NCBI GenBank assembly: GCA_936924235.1
Contig: CAKZHN010000139.1
Span: 1 to 8,737, forward strand
Direction: 5' to 3'
Origin: an uncultured Rhodoplanes sp.
Lineage (GTDB): Bacteria > Pseudomonadota > Alphaproteobacteria > Rhizobiales > Xanthobacteraceae
Length of the DNA stretch: 8,737 bases
Shown here piece after piece: positions 1-6,335 of the stretch (positions within the stretch are counted from its first letter, which is position 1; every line of letters starts with the position of its first letter). A program made the translations under genes and the position numbers. The notes beneath the pieces were generated by a model. That model saw only the letters and a list, made by a program, of their open reading frames with translations. It was not told where the DNA came from and did no database searches.

Positions 1-723
1 ATTTCGGTGATCGCTGGCGTGATTATCGGCTTTCTTGCGTTCCGCTTCGGCGTGGCCGGCGTCTACTTCGCGATCCTGACGATTGCGTTTTGCGAGTTCG
101 CCCGTGTCGGCTTCGACCATTTCGGCTGGGTCAGCGGCTCTTCGGGCCTGTTCCTGCCGGTCTCGAACTACACGCACAACGATCTCTGGAACCTGCGCGG
201 CCAGCCGGTGATGTTCTACTACGTCATCCTGGCGCTCACTGCGGCGGCGTTCGTGCTTTGCCATCTGCTGCTGCGCAGCCGCGTCGGCTATTTCTGGCAG
301 GCGATCCGCGAGGACGAGGTCGCGGCGCGCTCGCTCGGCATCAACACGTTCCGCTACAAGATGATCGCGATCGCGATCTCGTCCGGCATGACCGCGCCGG
401 CCGGCGTGTTCTACGCGTTCTACTACAACAACCTGTTCCCCGAGCAGACCTTCCACATCCTGCGCTCGATCGAGATCATTCTCGGTCCGATCATCGGCGG
501 CGTCGGCACGCTGTTCGGCCCGGTGATCGGCGCGTTCCTGATCACCGGATTGGCCGAGGTGCTGCAGGAGTTCCTCACCGCCTACGGTCTCGATATCCCC
601 GGCGTGAAACGCGTGTTCTACGGCATCTGCCTGCTGCTGGTGATCATGGCTTTGCCGCACGGCATCTGGCCGCCGCTCGCGCGCCTCCTGCGCCTCGACA
701 AGCGCAAGAAGCCGGAGGCGTGA
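1..723 (+). CDS. livM: Branched-chain amino-acid ABC transporter permease LivM (5' truncated)
   Basis: This is the inner-membrane permease subunit of a LIV/HAAT-type ABC importer, which with LivH forms the channel driven by LivG and LivF. The frame is open from base 1, so the start lies outside the window. 240 residues are present against roughly 300-350 for the family. Visible family features are GVYFAILTIAF near residues 20-30, the LivM cytoplasmic coupling segment AIREDEVAARSLGIN near residues 101-115, followed by a Tyr-rich stretch (FYAFYYNN), and a glycine-rich helix pair (IIGGVGTLFGPVIGAF). Several hydrophobic helices follow one another and the protein ends in a basic tail (RLDKRKKPEA). 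The stop is one base before the livG ATG, so the two are translationally linked. The substrate cannot be read from the sequence: branched-chain amino acids are the default, but Liv-type systems in Hyphomicrobiales also carry other amino acids, amides, urea or aromatic acids. Confidence 0.95.
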   Translation: MSVIAGVIIGFLAFRFGVAGVYFAILTIAFCEFARVGFDHFGWVSGSSGLFLPVSNYTHNDLWNLRGQPVMFYYVILALTAAAFVLCHLLLRSRVGYFWQAIREDEVAARSLGINTFRYKMIAIAISSGMTAPAGVFYAFYYNNLFPEQTFHILRSIEIILGPIIGGVGTLFGPVIGAFLITGLAEVLQEFLTAYGLDIPGVKRVFYGICLLLVIMALPHGIWPPLARLLRLDKRKKPEA

Positions 724-724
724 C

Positions 725-1444
725 ATGGCGATGCTCGAGGTCTCAGGCGTCTCCAAGAACTTCAGCGGGCTCCGCGCCGTCGCCGACGTCAGCTTCGCGG
801 TGCCGGAAGGCGCGATCTTCGCTGTGATCGGTCCGAACGGCGCCGGCAAGACCACGCTGTTCAACCTGATCGCCGGGATGTTTGCGCCGAACAGCGGCAC
901 CATCACGTTCCAGGGCGAGCGCATCGAAGGGCGGACGCCAGACGAAGTCTGCCGCCGCGGCATCGGCCGCACCTTCCAGATCGTGCGGCCGTTCCCGGCG
1001 CTGAGCGTCGAGGACAACGTCATGGTCGGCGCGCTGCTGCGGCATGGCGATCCGCGCCAGGCGATGGCGCGCGCGCACGAGGTGCTGCGGCGGCTCGATC
1101 TCTACGACAAGCGCTCGCATGATGCCGGCTCGCTCACATTGCCGGATCGCAAGCGTCTGGAGGTGGCGCGCGCGCTCGCGACCGAACCCAAGCTTCTGCT
1201 GCTCGACGAGGTGATGGCGGGGCTCAGACCAACCGAGACCGACCGCATGGTCGAGATCCTGAAGGAGCTCAACCGGGGCGGCCTCACCATCCTGCTGATC
1301 GAGCACGTGATGCGCGCCGTGATGTCGCTTGCGACGCGCGTCCTGGTGCTGCATCACGGCGCCGCCATCGCCGAAGGCCTGCCGGCCGAGGTGGTGCGCG
1401 AGCCTGCGGTCGTGCAGTCCTATCTCGGCGCGGAGGCGCTGTGA
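725..1444 (+). CDS. livG: Branched-chain amino-acid ABC transporter ATP-binding protein LivG
   Basis: This is one of the two cytoplasmic ATPases of the Liv importer, 239 aa, a little shorter than many LivG proteins (about 250). It shows Walker A GPNGAGKTT at residues 36-44, the LivG-type Q-loop region GIGRTFQIVRPF, Walker B LLLLDE followed by the LivG-characteristic VMAGL, and the switch histidine in LIEHVM. The family assignment is firm because LivG has EVMAGL where LivF has EPSLGL. The ABC signature is unusual: where LSxGQ is expected the sequence reads LTLPDRKRLEVARAL, so the canonical Ser-Gly-Gly-Gln residues are missing. The ATG at 725 is preceded by GGAGG at 714-718 with a 6-base spacer. 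It follows the livM stop by one base and its own stop overlaps the livF start, consistent with coupled translation in one operon. Confidence 0.95.
   Translation: MAMLEVSGVSKNFSGLRAVADVSFAVPEGAIFAVIGPNGAGKTTLFNLIAGMFAPNSGTITFQGERIEGRTPDEVCRRGIGRTFQIVRPFPALSVEDNVMVGALLRHGDPRQAMARAHEVLRRLDLYDKRSHDAGSLTLPDRKRLEVARALATEPKLLLLDEVMAGLRPTETDRMVEILKELNRGGLTILLIEHVMRAVMSLATRVLVLHHGAAIAEGLPAEVVREPAVVQSYLGAEAL
1432..1436 (+). promoter_or_regulatory. Shine-Dalgarno that decides the livF start
   Basis: GGAGG lies inside the last codons of livG. It is 7 bases before the ATG at 1444 and only 4 bases before the alternative in-frame GTG at 1441. Normal spacing favours the ATG, giving a one-base TGATG overlap with livG. 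The GTG would give a 4-base overlap and one extra residue. Confidence 0.6.
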
Positions 1445-2148
1445 TGCTCGCGGTCGAGAACCTCGAAGTGGCCTACGGCGACGTCCGCGCGCTCGACGAC
1501 GTGTCGCTGGAGGTCGCCGAAGGCGCGATCGTCGCCATTGTCGGCGCCAACGGCGCCGGCAAGACCACGCTCATCCGTACCATCGCCGGCATGCTGAAGC
1601 CCGTGCGCGGCCGCATCGCGTTGCGCGGCCAGAACATCGAGGGCCTGCCGTCCTACAAGGTCTGCAACCTCGGCATCGGCCAGGTCGCTGAAGGCCGTCA
1701 GGTGTTTCCGACGCTGACGGTGCTCGAAAATCTCGAGATGGGCGCCATGCTGCCGCGTGCGAAAAGCGAGCAGGGCAAAAATCTCGAACGCATTTTCGCT
1801 ATGTTCCCGCGGCTCGATGAGCGGAAGTCACAAGCGGCCGGCACATTGTCGGGCGGCGAGCAGCAGATGCTCGCGATCGGCCGCTGCCTGATGGGCAAGC
1901 CCGACCTGGTGATGTTCGACGAGCCATCGCTCGGGCTTGCGCCCGCCATCGTGCAGTCGATGCTGCAGACCATCCGCGAGCTCAACCGCGAGGGGCTCAC
2001 CTGCGTGCTGGTCGAGCAGAATGTCGCGGTGTCGCTGAAGCTCGCGAGCCGGGCCTATGTGCTTGAGAACGGCCGGGTGACGCTGTCAGGCACCGGCGAG
2101 GAATTGCTGGCCGACGACCGCGTGCGGCAGGCCTACCTCGGAATGTAA
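1444..2148 (+). CDS. livF: Branched-chain amino-acid ABC transporter ATP-binding protein LivF
   Basis: This is the second ATPase of the Liv importer, 234 aa, matching the usual LivF length. It has Walker A GANGAGKTT at residues 34-42, the LivF-typical segment GIGQVAEGRQVFPTLTVLENL, a canonical signature LSGGEQQMLAIGRCLM, Walker B LVMFDEPSLGLAP and the switch histidine position replaced in the usual LivF manner by LVEQNV. Together with LivG it would form the heterodimeric motor. LivF carries the intact LSGGE while LivG's signature is degenerate, so the two ATP sites are probably not equivalent. The start at 1444 is chosen because of the GGAGG at 1432-1436; an in-frame GTG at 1441 is the alternative. 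The gene ends 3 bases before the stop of a convergent small gene, and I see no hairpin terminator in between. Confidence 0.95.
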   Translation: MLAVENLEVAYGDVRALDDVSLEVAEGAIVAIVGANGAGKTTLIRTIAGMLKPVRGRIALRGQNIEGLPSYKVCNLGIGQVAEGRQVFPTLTVLENLEMGAMLPRAKSEQGKNLERIFAMFPRLDERKSQAAGTLSGGEQQMLAIGRCLMGKPDLVMFDEPSLGLAPAIVQSMLQTIRELNREGLTCVLVEQNVAVSLKLASRAYVLENGRVTLSGTGEELLADDRVRQAYLGM

Positions 2149-2151
2149 TTC

Positions 2152-2361
2152 TCAGAGACCGGACAGCACCTGCAAGGCGCCGACGCGCACCGCGAGCGGC
2201 GCGTCAGGAAATGCCCGGCGGAGCTCATGCAGCAGTTCCGCGGTCGAGCGGCGTCCGGCGGCGTGCAGATGCCGCACGAGCGCGCGGGCCTTCGCCATGT
2301 CGGAAGAGCTGTTTGGTTCAGCAGCGTCGTCGCCTGCAGTCGTTGCCATCGAAGGTGTCAT
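2152..2361 (-). CDS. Small hypothetical protein, 69 aa
   Basis: I do not recognise a family. The predicted protein begins with a low-complexity acidic/Ser segment (MTPSMATTAGDDAAEPNSSS) and continues with a helix-prone, Arg/Leu/Ala-rich part that contains RSTAELLHELRRAF and ends in GALQVLSGL. There is no signal peptide, membrane segment or cysteine. The ATG at 2361 is preferred over a longer open frame (in-frame start at 2646) because AGGTGA lies 5 bases upstream of it, on the complement of 2367-2372. Later in-frame ATGs at 2349 and 2298 are alternatives. The gene converges on livF with only 3 bases between the two stop codons, which is tight packing that favours a real gene. The alternative is a non-coding open frame in GC-rich DNA. 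Position alone gives no functional clue. Confidence 0.5.
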   Translation of the reverse strand: MTPSMATTAGDDAAEPNSSSDMAKARALVRHLHAAGRRSTAELLHELRRAFPDAPLAVRVGALQVLSGL

Positions 2362-2629
2362 TCGAATCACCTGCCAAGAGCCTAGCGCGCGACCAAAAAA
2401 TCGCTTGCGCAAACAATGGGCTAGCTTTGCCCATTTCGGATTCATCGGCCCGGCGGCGATCTCAACCCGTTCAACGTCGCAAAGTTCCGTTAATTTCCGG
2501 TGACGCCCACAATCGGCTGATGAAATCGCGGGAACGCCACTGCTCACGGCGTTTTGAATTTGCGGCGGAGCGGACATAGAGGGTTGTTTACTGGTGAAGT
2601 CTACGGTCCGGCGTTGGGGGACCGTGCCA
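2362..2629. other. Divergent spacer between two small hypothetical genes
   Basis: This 268-bp stretch is less GC-rich than its surroundings. It holds an 8-bp perfect palindrome TTGCGCAA at 2405-2412 and, three bases on, a 7-bp inverted repeat AATGGGC/GCCCATT (2415-2421 and 2429-2435, 7-base loop). Both lie about 45-75 bases upstream of the minus-strand small gene, where an operator or leader structure could sit. I see no convincing -35/-10 pair. The open frames crossing it have no ribosome-binding site and no protein-like composition. Confidence 0.4.
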
Positions 2630-2899
2630 ATGTACAGCGTCGTCAACGGCTACTTGTGCACCTGCTCGTGCGACGTCGCCAAGGCCAAGCGCGGCGTCGA
2701 TCCTCATCCGAAAACCGACGACACGCAGAACCCGGCGAAGCCGGATACGAAAGATGGAGTGGTGCGCGACGACCAGGCGGTGACCTACGGCGGCTCGTTG
2801 TCCGCGCCGACTGCCACAAGCGCAACGGTCGTGACCGCCACGTCGGCATCTCAGTCGTCCGCACAGGTCAACACGCAGACCGTCAATCTGCTGGTGTAG
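2630..2899 (+). CDS. Small Cys-motif, Ser/Thr-rich hypothetical protein, 89 aa
   Basis: I cannot name a family. The protein starts MYSVVNGYLCTCSCD, with three cysteines at residues 10, 12 and 14. A charged, Asp/Lys/Pro-rich middle follows (RGVDPHPKTDDTQNPAKPD), then a Ser/Thr/Ala/Val low-complexity C-terminal third ending in VNLLV. The composition is unlike random high-GC frame noise and the short hydrophobic end looks deliberate, which is why I call it. The ATG at 2630 is favoured by GGGGGA at 2616-2621, about 8 bases upstream; an in-frame GTG at 2594 would add 12 residues but has no comparable ribosome-binding site. No classical signal peptide or lipobox is visible: the region before the cysteines is too short. 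It lies 127 bases upstream of the DoxX-family gene on the same strand, so co-transcription is possible but unproven. The CxCxC could bind metal or form disulfides, which is inference only. Confidence 0.55.
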   Translation: MYSVVNGYLCTCSCDVAKAKRGVDPHPKTDDTQNPAKPDTKDGVVRDDQAVTYGGSLSAPTATSATVVTATSASQSSAQVNTQTVNLLV

Positions 2900-2977
2900 A
2901 ATGTGGTGCTCGCAAAAGCGGCACACGTGAATTTCCTGCGCGGCGTGCTCACTCAATCGTGACACAGCGACCATCCG

Positions 2978-3016
2978 TCCTGTGACATGACCCCTGCGTG
3001 CAAAGCTCACACAGGA
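2978..3016 (+). promoter_or_regulatory. Inverted repeat overlapping the ribosome-binding site of the DoxX gene
   Basis: TCCTGTG at 2978-2984 is the exact reverse complement of CACAGGA at 3010-3016. The second arm contains AGGA (3013-3016), the only Shine-Dalgarno-like sequence before the ATG at 3027. If the arms pair in mRNA, the ribosome site would be masked. The 25-base loop makes the hairpin weak, so a DNA-binding dyad or chance are equally possible. Confidence 0.25.
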
Positions 3017-3026
3017 TCCAAGAACA

Positions 3027-3494
3027 ATGACCTCGCATGAAAGTGCGCGTTCCTCGCTCCGCCTTCTGTCTTATGCCGACGCCGCTGCCGTGCTTTGGCA
3101 AGATTTCCTGCTGCTGGTCGGGCGGGTGATGATCGGCTGGATCTTTTTCCAGTCAGGTTGGGGCAAGCTGTTCCGTATTGCGGAAGTAGGCAAAACCTTT
3201 CCGCGGCGAGGATTGCCGGAATGGATGGCTTATATCTCCGTCCCCAGCGAGTTTTTCGGCGGGCTCTTTCTCCTTCTTGGCTTCGCCACGCGATACACGA
3301 CGATCGTCATGCTGATCTTTACGATCGTTGCGACGTTCAGCTCCCACGACTACTGGAACTCGCCTGAAGCGCAGCGCGTGAACCAGGAAACTCATTTCTG
3401 GAAGAACGTCTCGATGATGGGCGGCATTATTGTCTTGTTCGTCAGGGCCGCAGGACGTTTCAGCTTCGACAACTGGTTGCGAGCGAGGCGCTGA
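3027..3494 (+). CDS. DoxX-family integral membrane protein
   Basis: This is a 155-aa protein with the DoxX layout: a short hydrophilic N-terminus and four predicted membrane helices near residues 27-45, 68-86, 90-106 and 126-142. Family-typical sequence is visible in RVMIGWIFFQSGWGKLF (helix 1 with conserved GxxKL end), in FFGGLFLLLGFATRY and in the late ETHFWKNVSMMGGIIVL. DoxX proteins are inner-membrane proteins; members have been tied to terminal quinol oxidase (Acidianus DoxD/DoxA) and to a membrane-associated oxidoreductase complex with superoxide dismutase in mycobacteria, but for most the function is unknown. The ATG at 3027 has AGGA about 10 bases upstream. No redox partner gene is adjacent, so a specific role cannot be assigned. 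Transcription probably ends at the hairpin 20 bases past the stop. Family call is firm; function is open. Confidence 0.88.
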   Translation: MTSHESARSSLRLLSYADAAAVLWQDFLLLVGRVMIGWIFFQSGWGKLFRIAEVGKTFPRRGLPEWMAYISVPSEFFGGLFLLLGFATRYTTIVMLIFTIVATFSSHDYWNSPEAQRVNQETHFWKNVSMMGGIIVLFVRAAGRFSFDNWLRARR

Positions 3495-3513
3495 CGCCAC
3501 GCAGCAAACGAAA

Positions 3514-3539
3514 AGCCCGCCGGTGAAAACCGGCGGGCT
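3514..3539. terminator. Intrinsic terminator shared by two convergent genes
   Basis: There is a perfect 11-bp GC-rich stem, with arms at 3514-3524 and 3529-3539 (AGCCCGCCGGT and its complement), closed by a GAAA tetraloop on the plus strand. On the minus strand the stem is followed by TTTT (complement of 3511-3514, the last base also pairing in the stem), so it serves best as terminator of the hydrolase gene ending at 3568. On the plus strand the tail (CTGCATTTC) is T-poor, so termination of the DoxX gene would be weaker. Its place between two convergent stop codons supports the call. Confidence 0.85.
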
Positions 3540-3567
3540 CTGCATTTCATACAAATGACGCCGCCGA

Positions 3568-4275
3568 TTACTTCAACGGCTGACCGATCGTCACCGTCAG
3601 CTTGCCGACGCCTTCGACCTCGCATTCGAGCTTGTCGCCGGCGACGCAGGCAGCGACCCCGGACGGGGTGCCGGTCATGATGATGTCGCCCGCGTCGAGC
3701 GCCACCATTTCCGACAACTTGGAGATCGTCTCCGGCACGTTCCAGATCATCTGGGCGAGGTCGCCGTCCTGGCGGACCTTGCCGTTGCACTTGAGCATGA
3801 TCTTGCCCTTGCTCGGATGGCCGATGCGGCTCACCGGCATCAGCGGGCCGCACGGCGCCGAGGCGTCGAACGCCTTGCCGACTTCCCACGGCCGCTTGAT
3901 GTCGCGCGAGGCGATCTGCAGGTCGCGGCGGGTGAGGTCGATGCCGACGCCGTAGCCCCAAACGCAGTCGAGCGCCTTGTCGACCGGGATGTAGCGGCCG
4001 CCGCTCCTCAGCGCGACCACGAGCTCGACCTCGTGATGCATGTCCTTGGTCAGCGACGGATAGGGCGAGGTGCCGCCGTCCGGCACGATCGCGTCGGCGG
4101 GCTTGGCGAAGAAGAACGGCGGCTCGCGCTCGTCCTGGCCCATCTCCTTGATGTGCTCGAGATAGTTGCGGCCGACGCACCAGATGCGGCGGACCGGGAA
4201 CAGATCGCTCGATCCGGCGACCGCGAGGGCGGCCTGGGGCGGCGGCGGAATGACGTAGTGCTTGCCGTTGCTCAT
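3568..4275 (-). CDS. Fumarylacetoacetate hydrolase family enzyme, fumarylpyruvate hydrolase-like
   Basis: This is a 235-aa cytoplasmic enzyme of the FAH superfamily, which hydrolyses C-C bonds (or decarboxylates/isomerises) in acylpyruvate-type substrates using a divalent metal. It has the hallmarks of the single-domain group: RRIWCVGRNY (residues 29-38), PFFFAKPADAIV (53-64), the metal-binding motif HHEVELVV with E82 and E84, a third acidic ligand at D113 in GIDLTRRD, and TGTPSGV at 201-207. The N-terminal pattern (VIPPPPQ..L.VAGS...FPVRRIWCVGRNY) and the DLAQMIWNVPE segment resemble NagK, the fumarylpyruvate hydrolase of the gentisate pathway, more than 2-keto-3-deoxy-sugar or homoprotocatechuate enzymes. 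No gentisate dioxygenase or maleylpyruvate isomerase lies nearby, so the pathway is inference. Length is normal and catalytic residues look intact. A possible promoter lies about 40 bases upstream; no strong Shine-Dalgarno precedes the ATG. Confidence 0.93.
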   Translation of the reverse strand: MSNGKHYVIPPPPQAALAVAGSSDLFPVRRIWCVGRNYLEHIKEMGQDEREPPFFFAKPADAIVPDGGTSPYPSLTKDMHHEVELVVALRSGGRYIPVDKALDCVWGYGVGIDLTRRDLQIASRDIKRPWEVGKAFDASAPCGPLMPVSRIGHPSKGKIMLKCNGKVRQDGDLAQMIWNVPETISKLSEMVALDAGDIIMTGTPSGVAACVAGDKLECEVEGVGKLTVTIGQPLK

Positions 4276-4315
4276 GCTGGCTTTTCGGTTGGAATGGATG
4301 GGGAATTTCGGCGAT

Positions 4316-4343
4316 CAGATAACACAGCGGCAGGCCGCGTCAA
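4316..4343 (-). promoter_or_regulatory. Candidate sigma-70-type promoter for the FAH-family gene
   Basis: Read on the minus strand, TTGACG (complement of 4338-4343) is followed after 16 bases by TATCTG (complement of 4316-4321); TTATCT with a 15-base spacer is the alternative. It lies in the 93-base gap after the ABC exporter stop, about 40 bases before the hydrolase ATG. Good -35, moderate -10. It would let the hydrolase be expressed independently of the upstream exporter and galE. Confidence 0.4.
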
Positions 4344-4368
4344 AGACGGGTCTTGCCTGTCGGATCAC

Positions 4369-6180
4369 TTAAGCCGAGGCAATCGAAATCGGCGCCGGCG
4401 GCTCCTGGTCGTGCTTGATCTGCAGCCGGTAGAAGGCGGCGTAGCGGCCGCCTTTGTGCAGCAGCTCCTCATGGCGGCCGGACTCCACGATGGCGCCGCT
4501 CTCCACCACCAGGATGCGGTCGGCGTGGGTGATGGTGTGCAGCCGGTGCGCAATCGCGATGGTGGTGCGGCCCTCGCACAGCACGTTCATGGCGTCCTGC
4601 ACCAGCCGCTCGGACTCGGAATCGAGCGCCGCGGTCGCCTCGTCGAGCAGGATGATATGGGCGTCCTTGATCAGCGCCCGGGCGATGGCGACGCGCTGGC
4701 GCTCGCCGCCCGAAAGCTGCATGCCGCGCTCGCCGACCTGGGTGTCGTAGCCGGCGGGGAACGCGCTGATGAATTCGTGGGCATGGGCAGCCTTGGCGGC
4801 CGCGACGATCTCGTCTTCGCTGGCGCCCGGCTTGCCGATCGCGATGTTCTCGCGGACCGTGCCGTGGAACAGGAACACGTCCTGCCCGACATAGGCCACC
4901 TGCTCGCGCAGCGAGTGCCGCGTCGCGCCCGCGATGTTCTGGCCGTCGATCCGGATGAGACCTGCGTTCGGCTCGTAGAACCGCATCATCAGGTTGAACA
5001 CCGTCGACTTGCCGCCGCCCGACGGCCCGACCAGCGCGGTCATCTTGCCGGGCTCGACCGTGAACGTCATGCCGCGGATCGTGACCTCCTGCGGCCGGTA
5101 GCCGAACAGCACGTCCTGGAAATCGATCTTGGCCTCGGTGATTGCAAGCGCCGGCTTGCCGGTGTCGGCCGGCTCGGTCGGCGGCGCGTCGATGATCTCG
5201 AACAGGATGCGGACGCCGACGAGACCCGAGTTCAGCTCGATGTTGAGCCGCGCGAGCCGCTTGGCCGGCTCATAGGCCAGCATGAAGGCTGCCAGGAACG
5301 AGAAGAACTGCCCGGGCGTGGCGCCAGTCTGCAGCACGCGGAAGCCGCCATAGACCAGCGCGCCCGCGATCGCGAAGCCGCCGAGCCCTTCCATCAGCGG
5401 GCTCGCACGGTGCGCAATGCGCGCCCATTTGTTCGATTCGTGCTCGAGCTCGGTCACGTTTTTCTCGAGCCGCGCCCGCATCGCGTCTTCCATCGTATAG
5501 GCTTTGACGATGCGGATGCCCTGCACGGTCTCTTGCAGCGTCTCGAGGATGCGCGCGCCGCCGCGGAACTGGTTTTTCGAGATCGCATTGATGCGGCGGA
5601 TCATCTTGCGCAGGATGAACAGGGCCGGCGGCGCGACGAAGAACGCGATCCCCGACATCACCGGATCCTGGTAGAACATCACGGCGACGAGGCCGATCAG
5701 CGACAGCAGATCGCGGCCGATCGCGGTGACCAGCAGGTTGATCACCACGCTCGCCGCGTTGGCGCCGGTGGTGAGCCGCGCCATGAACTCCGACGAATGC
5801 CGCTCCGAGAAAAAGCCGACGCTCTGCGCGATCAGCGCGTTGAACATGCGCCGCTGGTTGTTGGCGATGATGGCGTTGCCGATCTGCGACAGCATCACGC
5901 CGTGGCCGTAGGTCGCGAGCGCCTTGATCAGGAAGATGATCGCCGTGATGATCGCATACGAGATGATCGCCGGCAGGTTCTTGTCGACATAGGCGGCGTT
6001 GATGACGTTGCCGATGAGATACGCGCCGAGCGCGGTCGCGCCCGCGCCGATGCCCATGAGGGCGAACGCCATGGCGTAGCGATACCGTTGGCTCCAGGCC
6101 TGCTCCGTCAAGAGCCGCCGCACCAGCGCGCCGCCGTCATCCTGTTTCAGGAACTTGGATCGGATTTTTTCGAGCAGCAT
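4369..6180 (-). CDS. MsbA-like ABC exporter, fused permease and ATPase
   Basis: This is a 603-aa half-transporter that should work as a homodimer in the inner membrane. An N-terminal transmembrane domain (about residues 35-320, six predicted helices) is followed by an ATPase domain (about 350-590) with Walker A GPSGGGKST at 385-393, Q-loop VGQD with Q433, signature LSGGERQ at 489-495, Walker B IILLDE at 509-514, D-loop AALDSES and switch His545. All catalytic residues are present. Architecture and length match the MsbA/lipid exporter group. Location next to galE and near waaC makes lipid A-core or other glycolipid flipping the best guess. The related multidrug or cyclic-glucan exporters cannot be excluded from sequence alone. 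It is on the galE strand, 155 bases downstream of galE, so co-transcription is possible. No clear Shine-Dalgarno precedes the ATG at 6180. The C-terminus ends in a short Pro-rich tail. Confidence 0.93.
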   Translation of the reverse strand: MLLEKIRSKFLKQDDGGALVRRLLTEQAWSQRYRYAMAFALMGIGAGATALGAYLIGNVINAAYVDKNLPAIISYAIITAIIFLIKALATYGHGVMLSQIGNAIIANNQRRMFNALIAQSVGFFSERHSSEFMARLTTGANAASVVINLLVTAIGRDLLSLIGLVAVMFYQDPVMSGIAFFVAPPALFILRKMIRRINAISKNQFRGGARILETLQETVQGIRIVKAYTMEDAMRARLEKNVTELEHESNKWARIAHRASPLMEGLGGFAIAGALVYGGFRVLQTGATPGQFFSFLAAFMLAYEPAKRLARLNIELNSGLVGVRILFEIIDAPPTEPADTGKPALAITEAKIDFQDVLFGYRPQEVTIRGMTFTVEPGKMTALVGPSGGGKSTVFNLMMRFYEPNAGLIRIDGQNIAGATRHSLREQVAYVGQDVFLFHGTVRENIAIGKPGASEDEIVAAAKAAHAHEFISAFPAGYDTQVGERGMQLSGGERQRVAIARALIKDAHIILLDEATAALDSESERLVQDAMNVLCEGRTTIAIAHRLHTITHADRILVVESGAIVESGRHEELLHKGGRYAAFYRLQIKHDQEPPAPISIASA

Positions 6181-6335
6181 CCGCTATCGGCCGTGGGCTT
6201 TCAAACACATTTCGGGGTCAGACCCGGCCGCAAATCGCGCCCCCGCCGGACCAGCCCGTTCCTTGCCCGTGGCGTCCGGCTTTTTCAAGCCGAAACATTC
6301 CACAATCCTGTCCGGAATTGCGATGGAACGCGAGA
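6181..6335. other. Spacer between galE and the ABC exporter gene
   Basis: This 155-bp gap has no recognisable gene. It contains the near-perfect palindrome GGGTCAGACCC at 6215-6225 and a small 6-bp hairpin CGGCTT/AAGCCG (6277-6282 and 6287-6292, 4-base loop). On the minus strand neither is followed by a T-run, so I do not call a terminator; galE transcripts may read through into the exporter. No convincing promoter was found. Confidence 0.4.

Noticed and set aside
743..1357. A 204-codon minus-strand frame opposite livG
   Set aside because: It is a mirror frame of a well-supported gene, with His/Arg/Ala-rich composition and no motifs.
2531..2553. EcfG (general stress sigma factor)-like promoter GGAAC...CGTT upstream of the 89-aa gene
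   Set aside because: The spacer is 14 bases, while the known motif needs 16-17; boxes this short occur by chance.
2981..3013. CRP-type site from TGTGA and TCACA upstream of the DoxX gene
   Set aside because: The half-sites are over 20 bases apart, not the 6 bases required.
6277..6292. Hairpin CGGCTT/AAGCCG as a galE terminator
   Set aside because: The stem is only 6 bp and no T-run follows on the minus strand.
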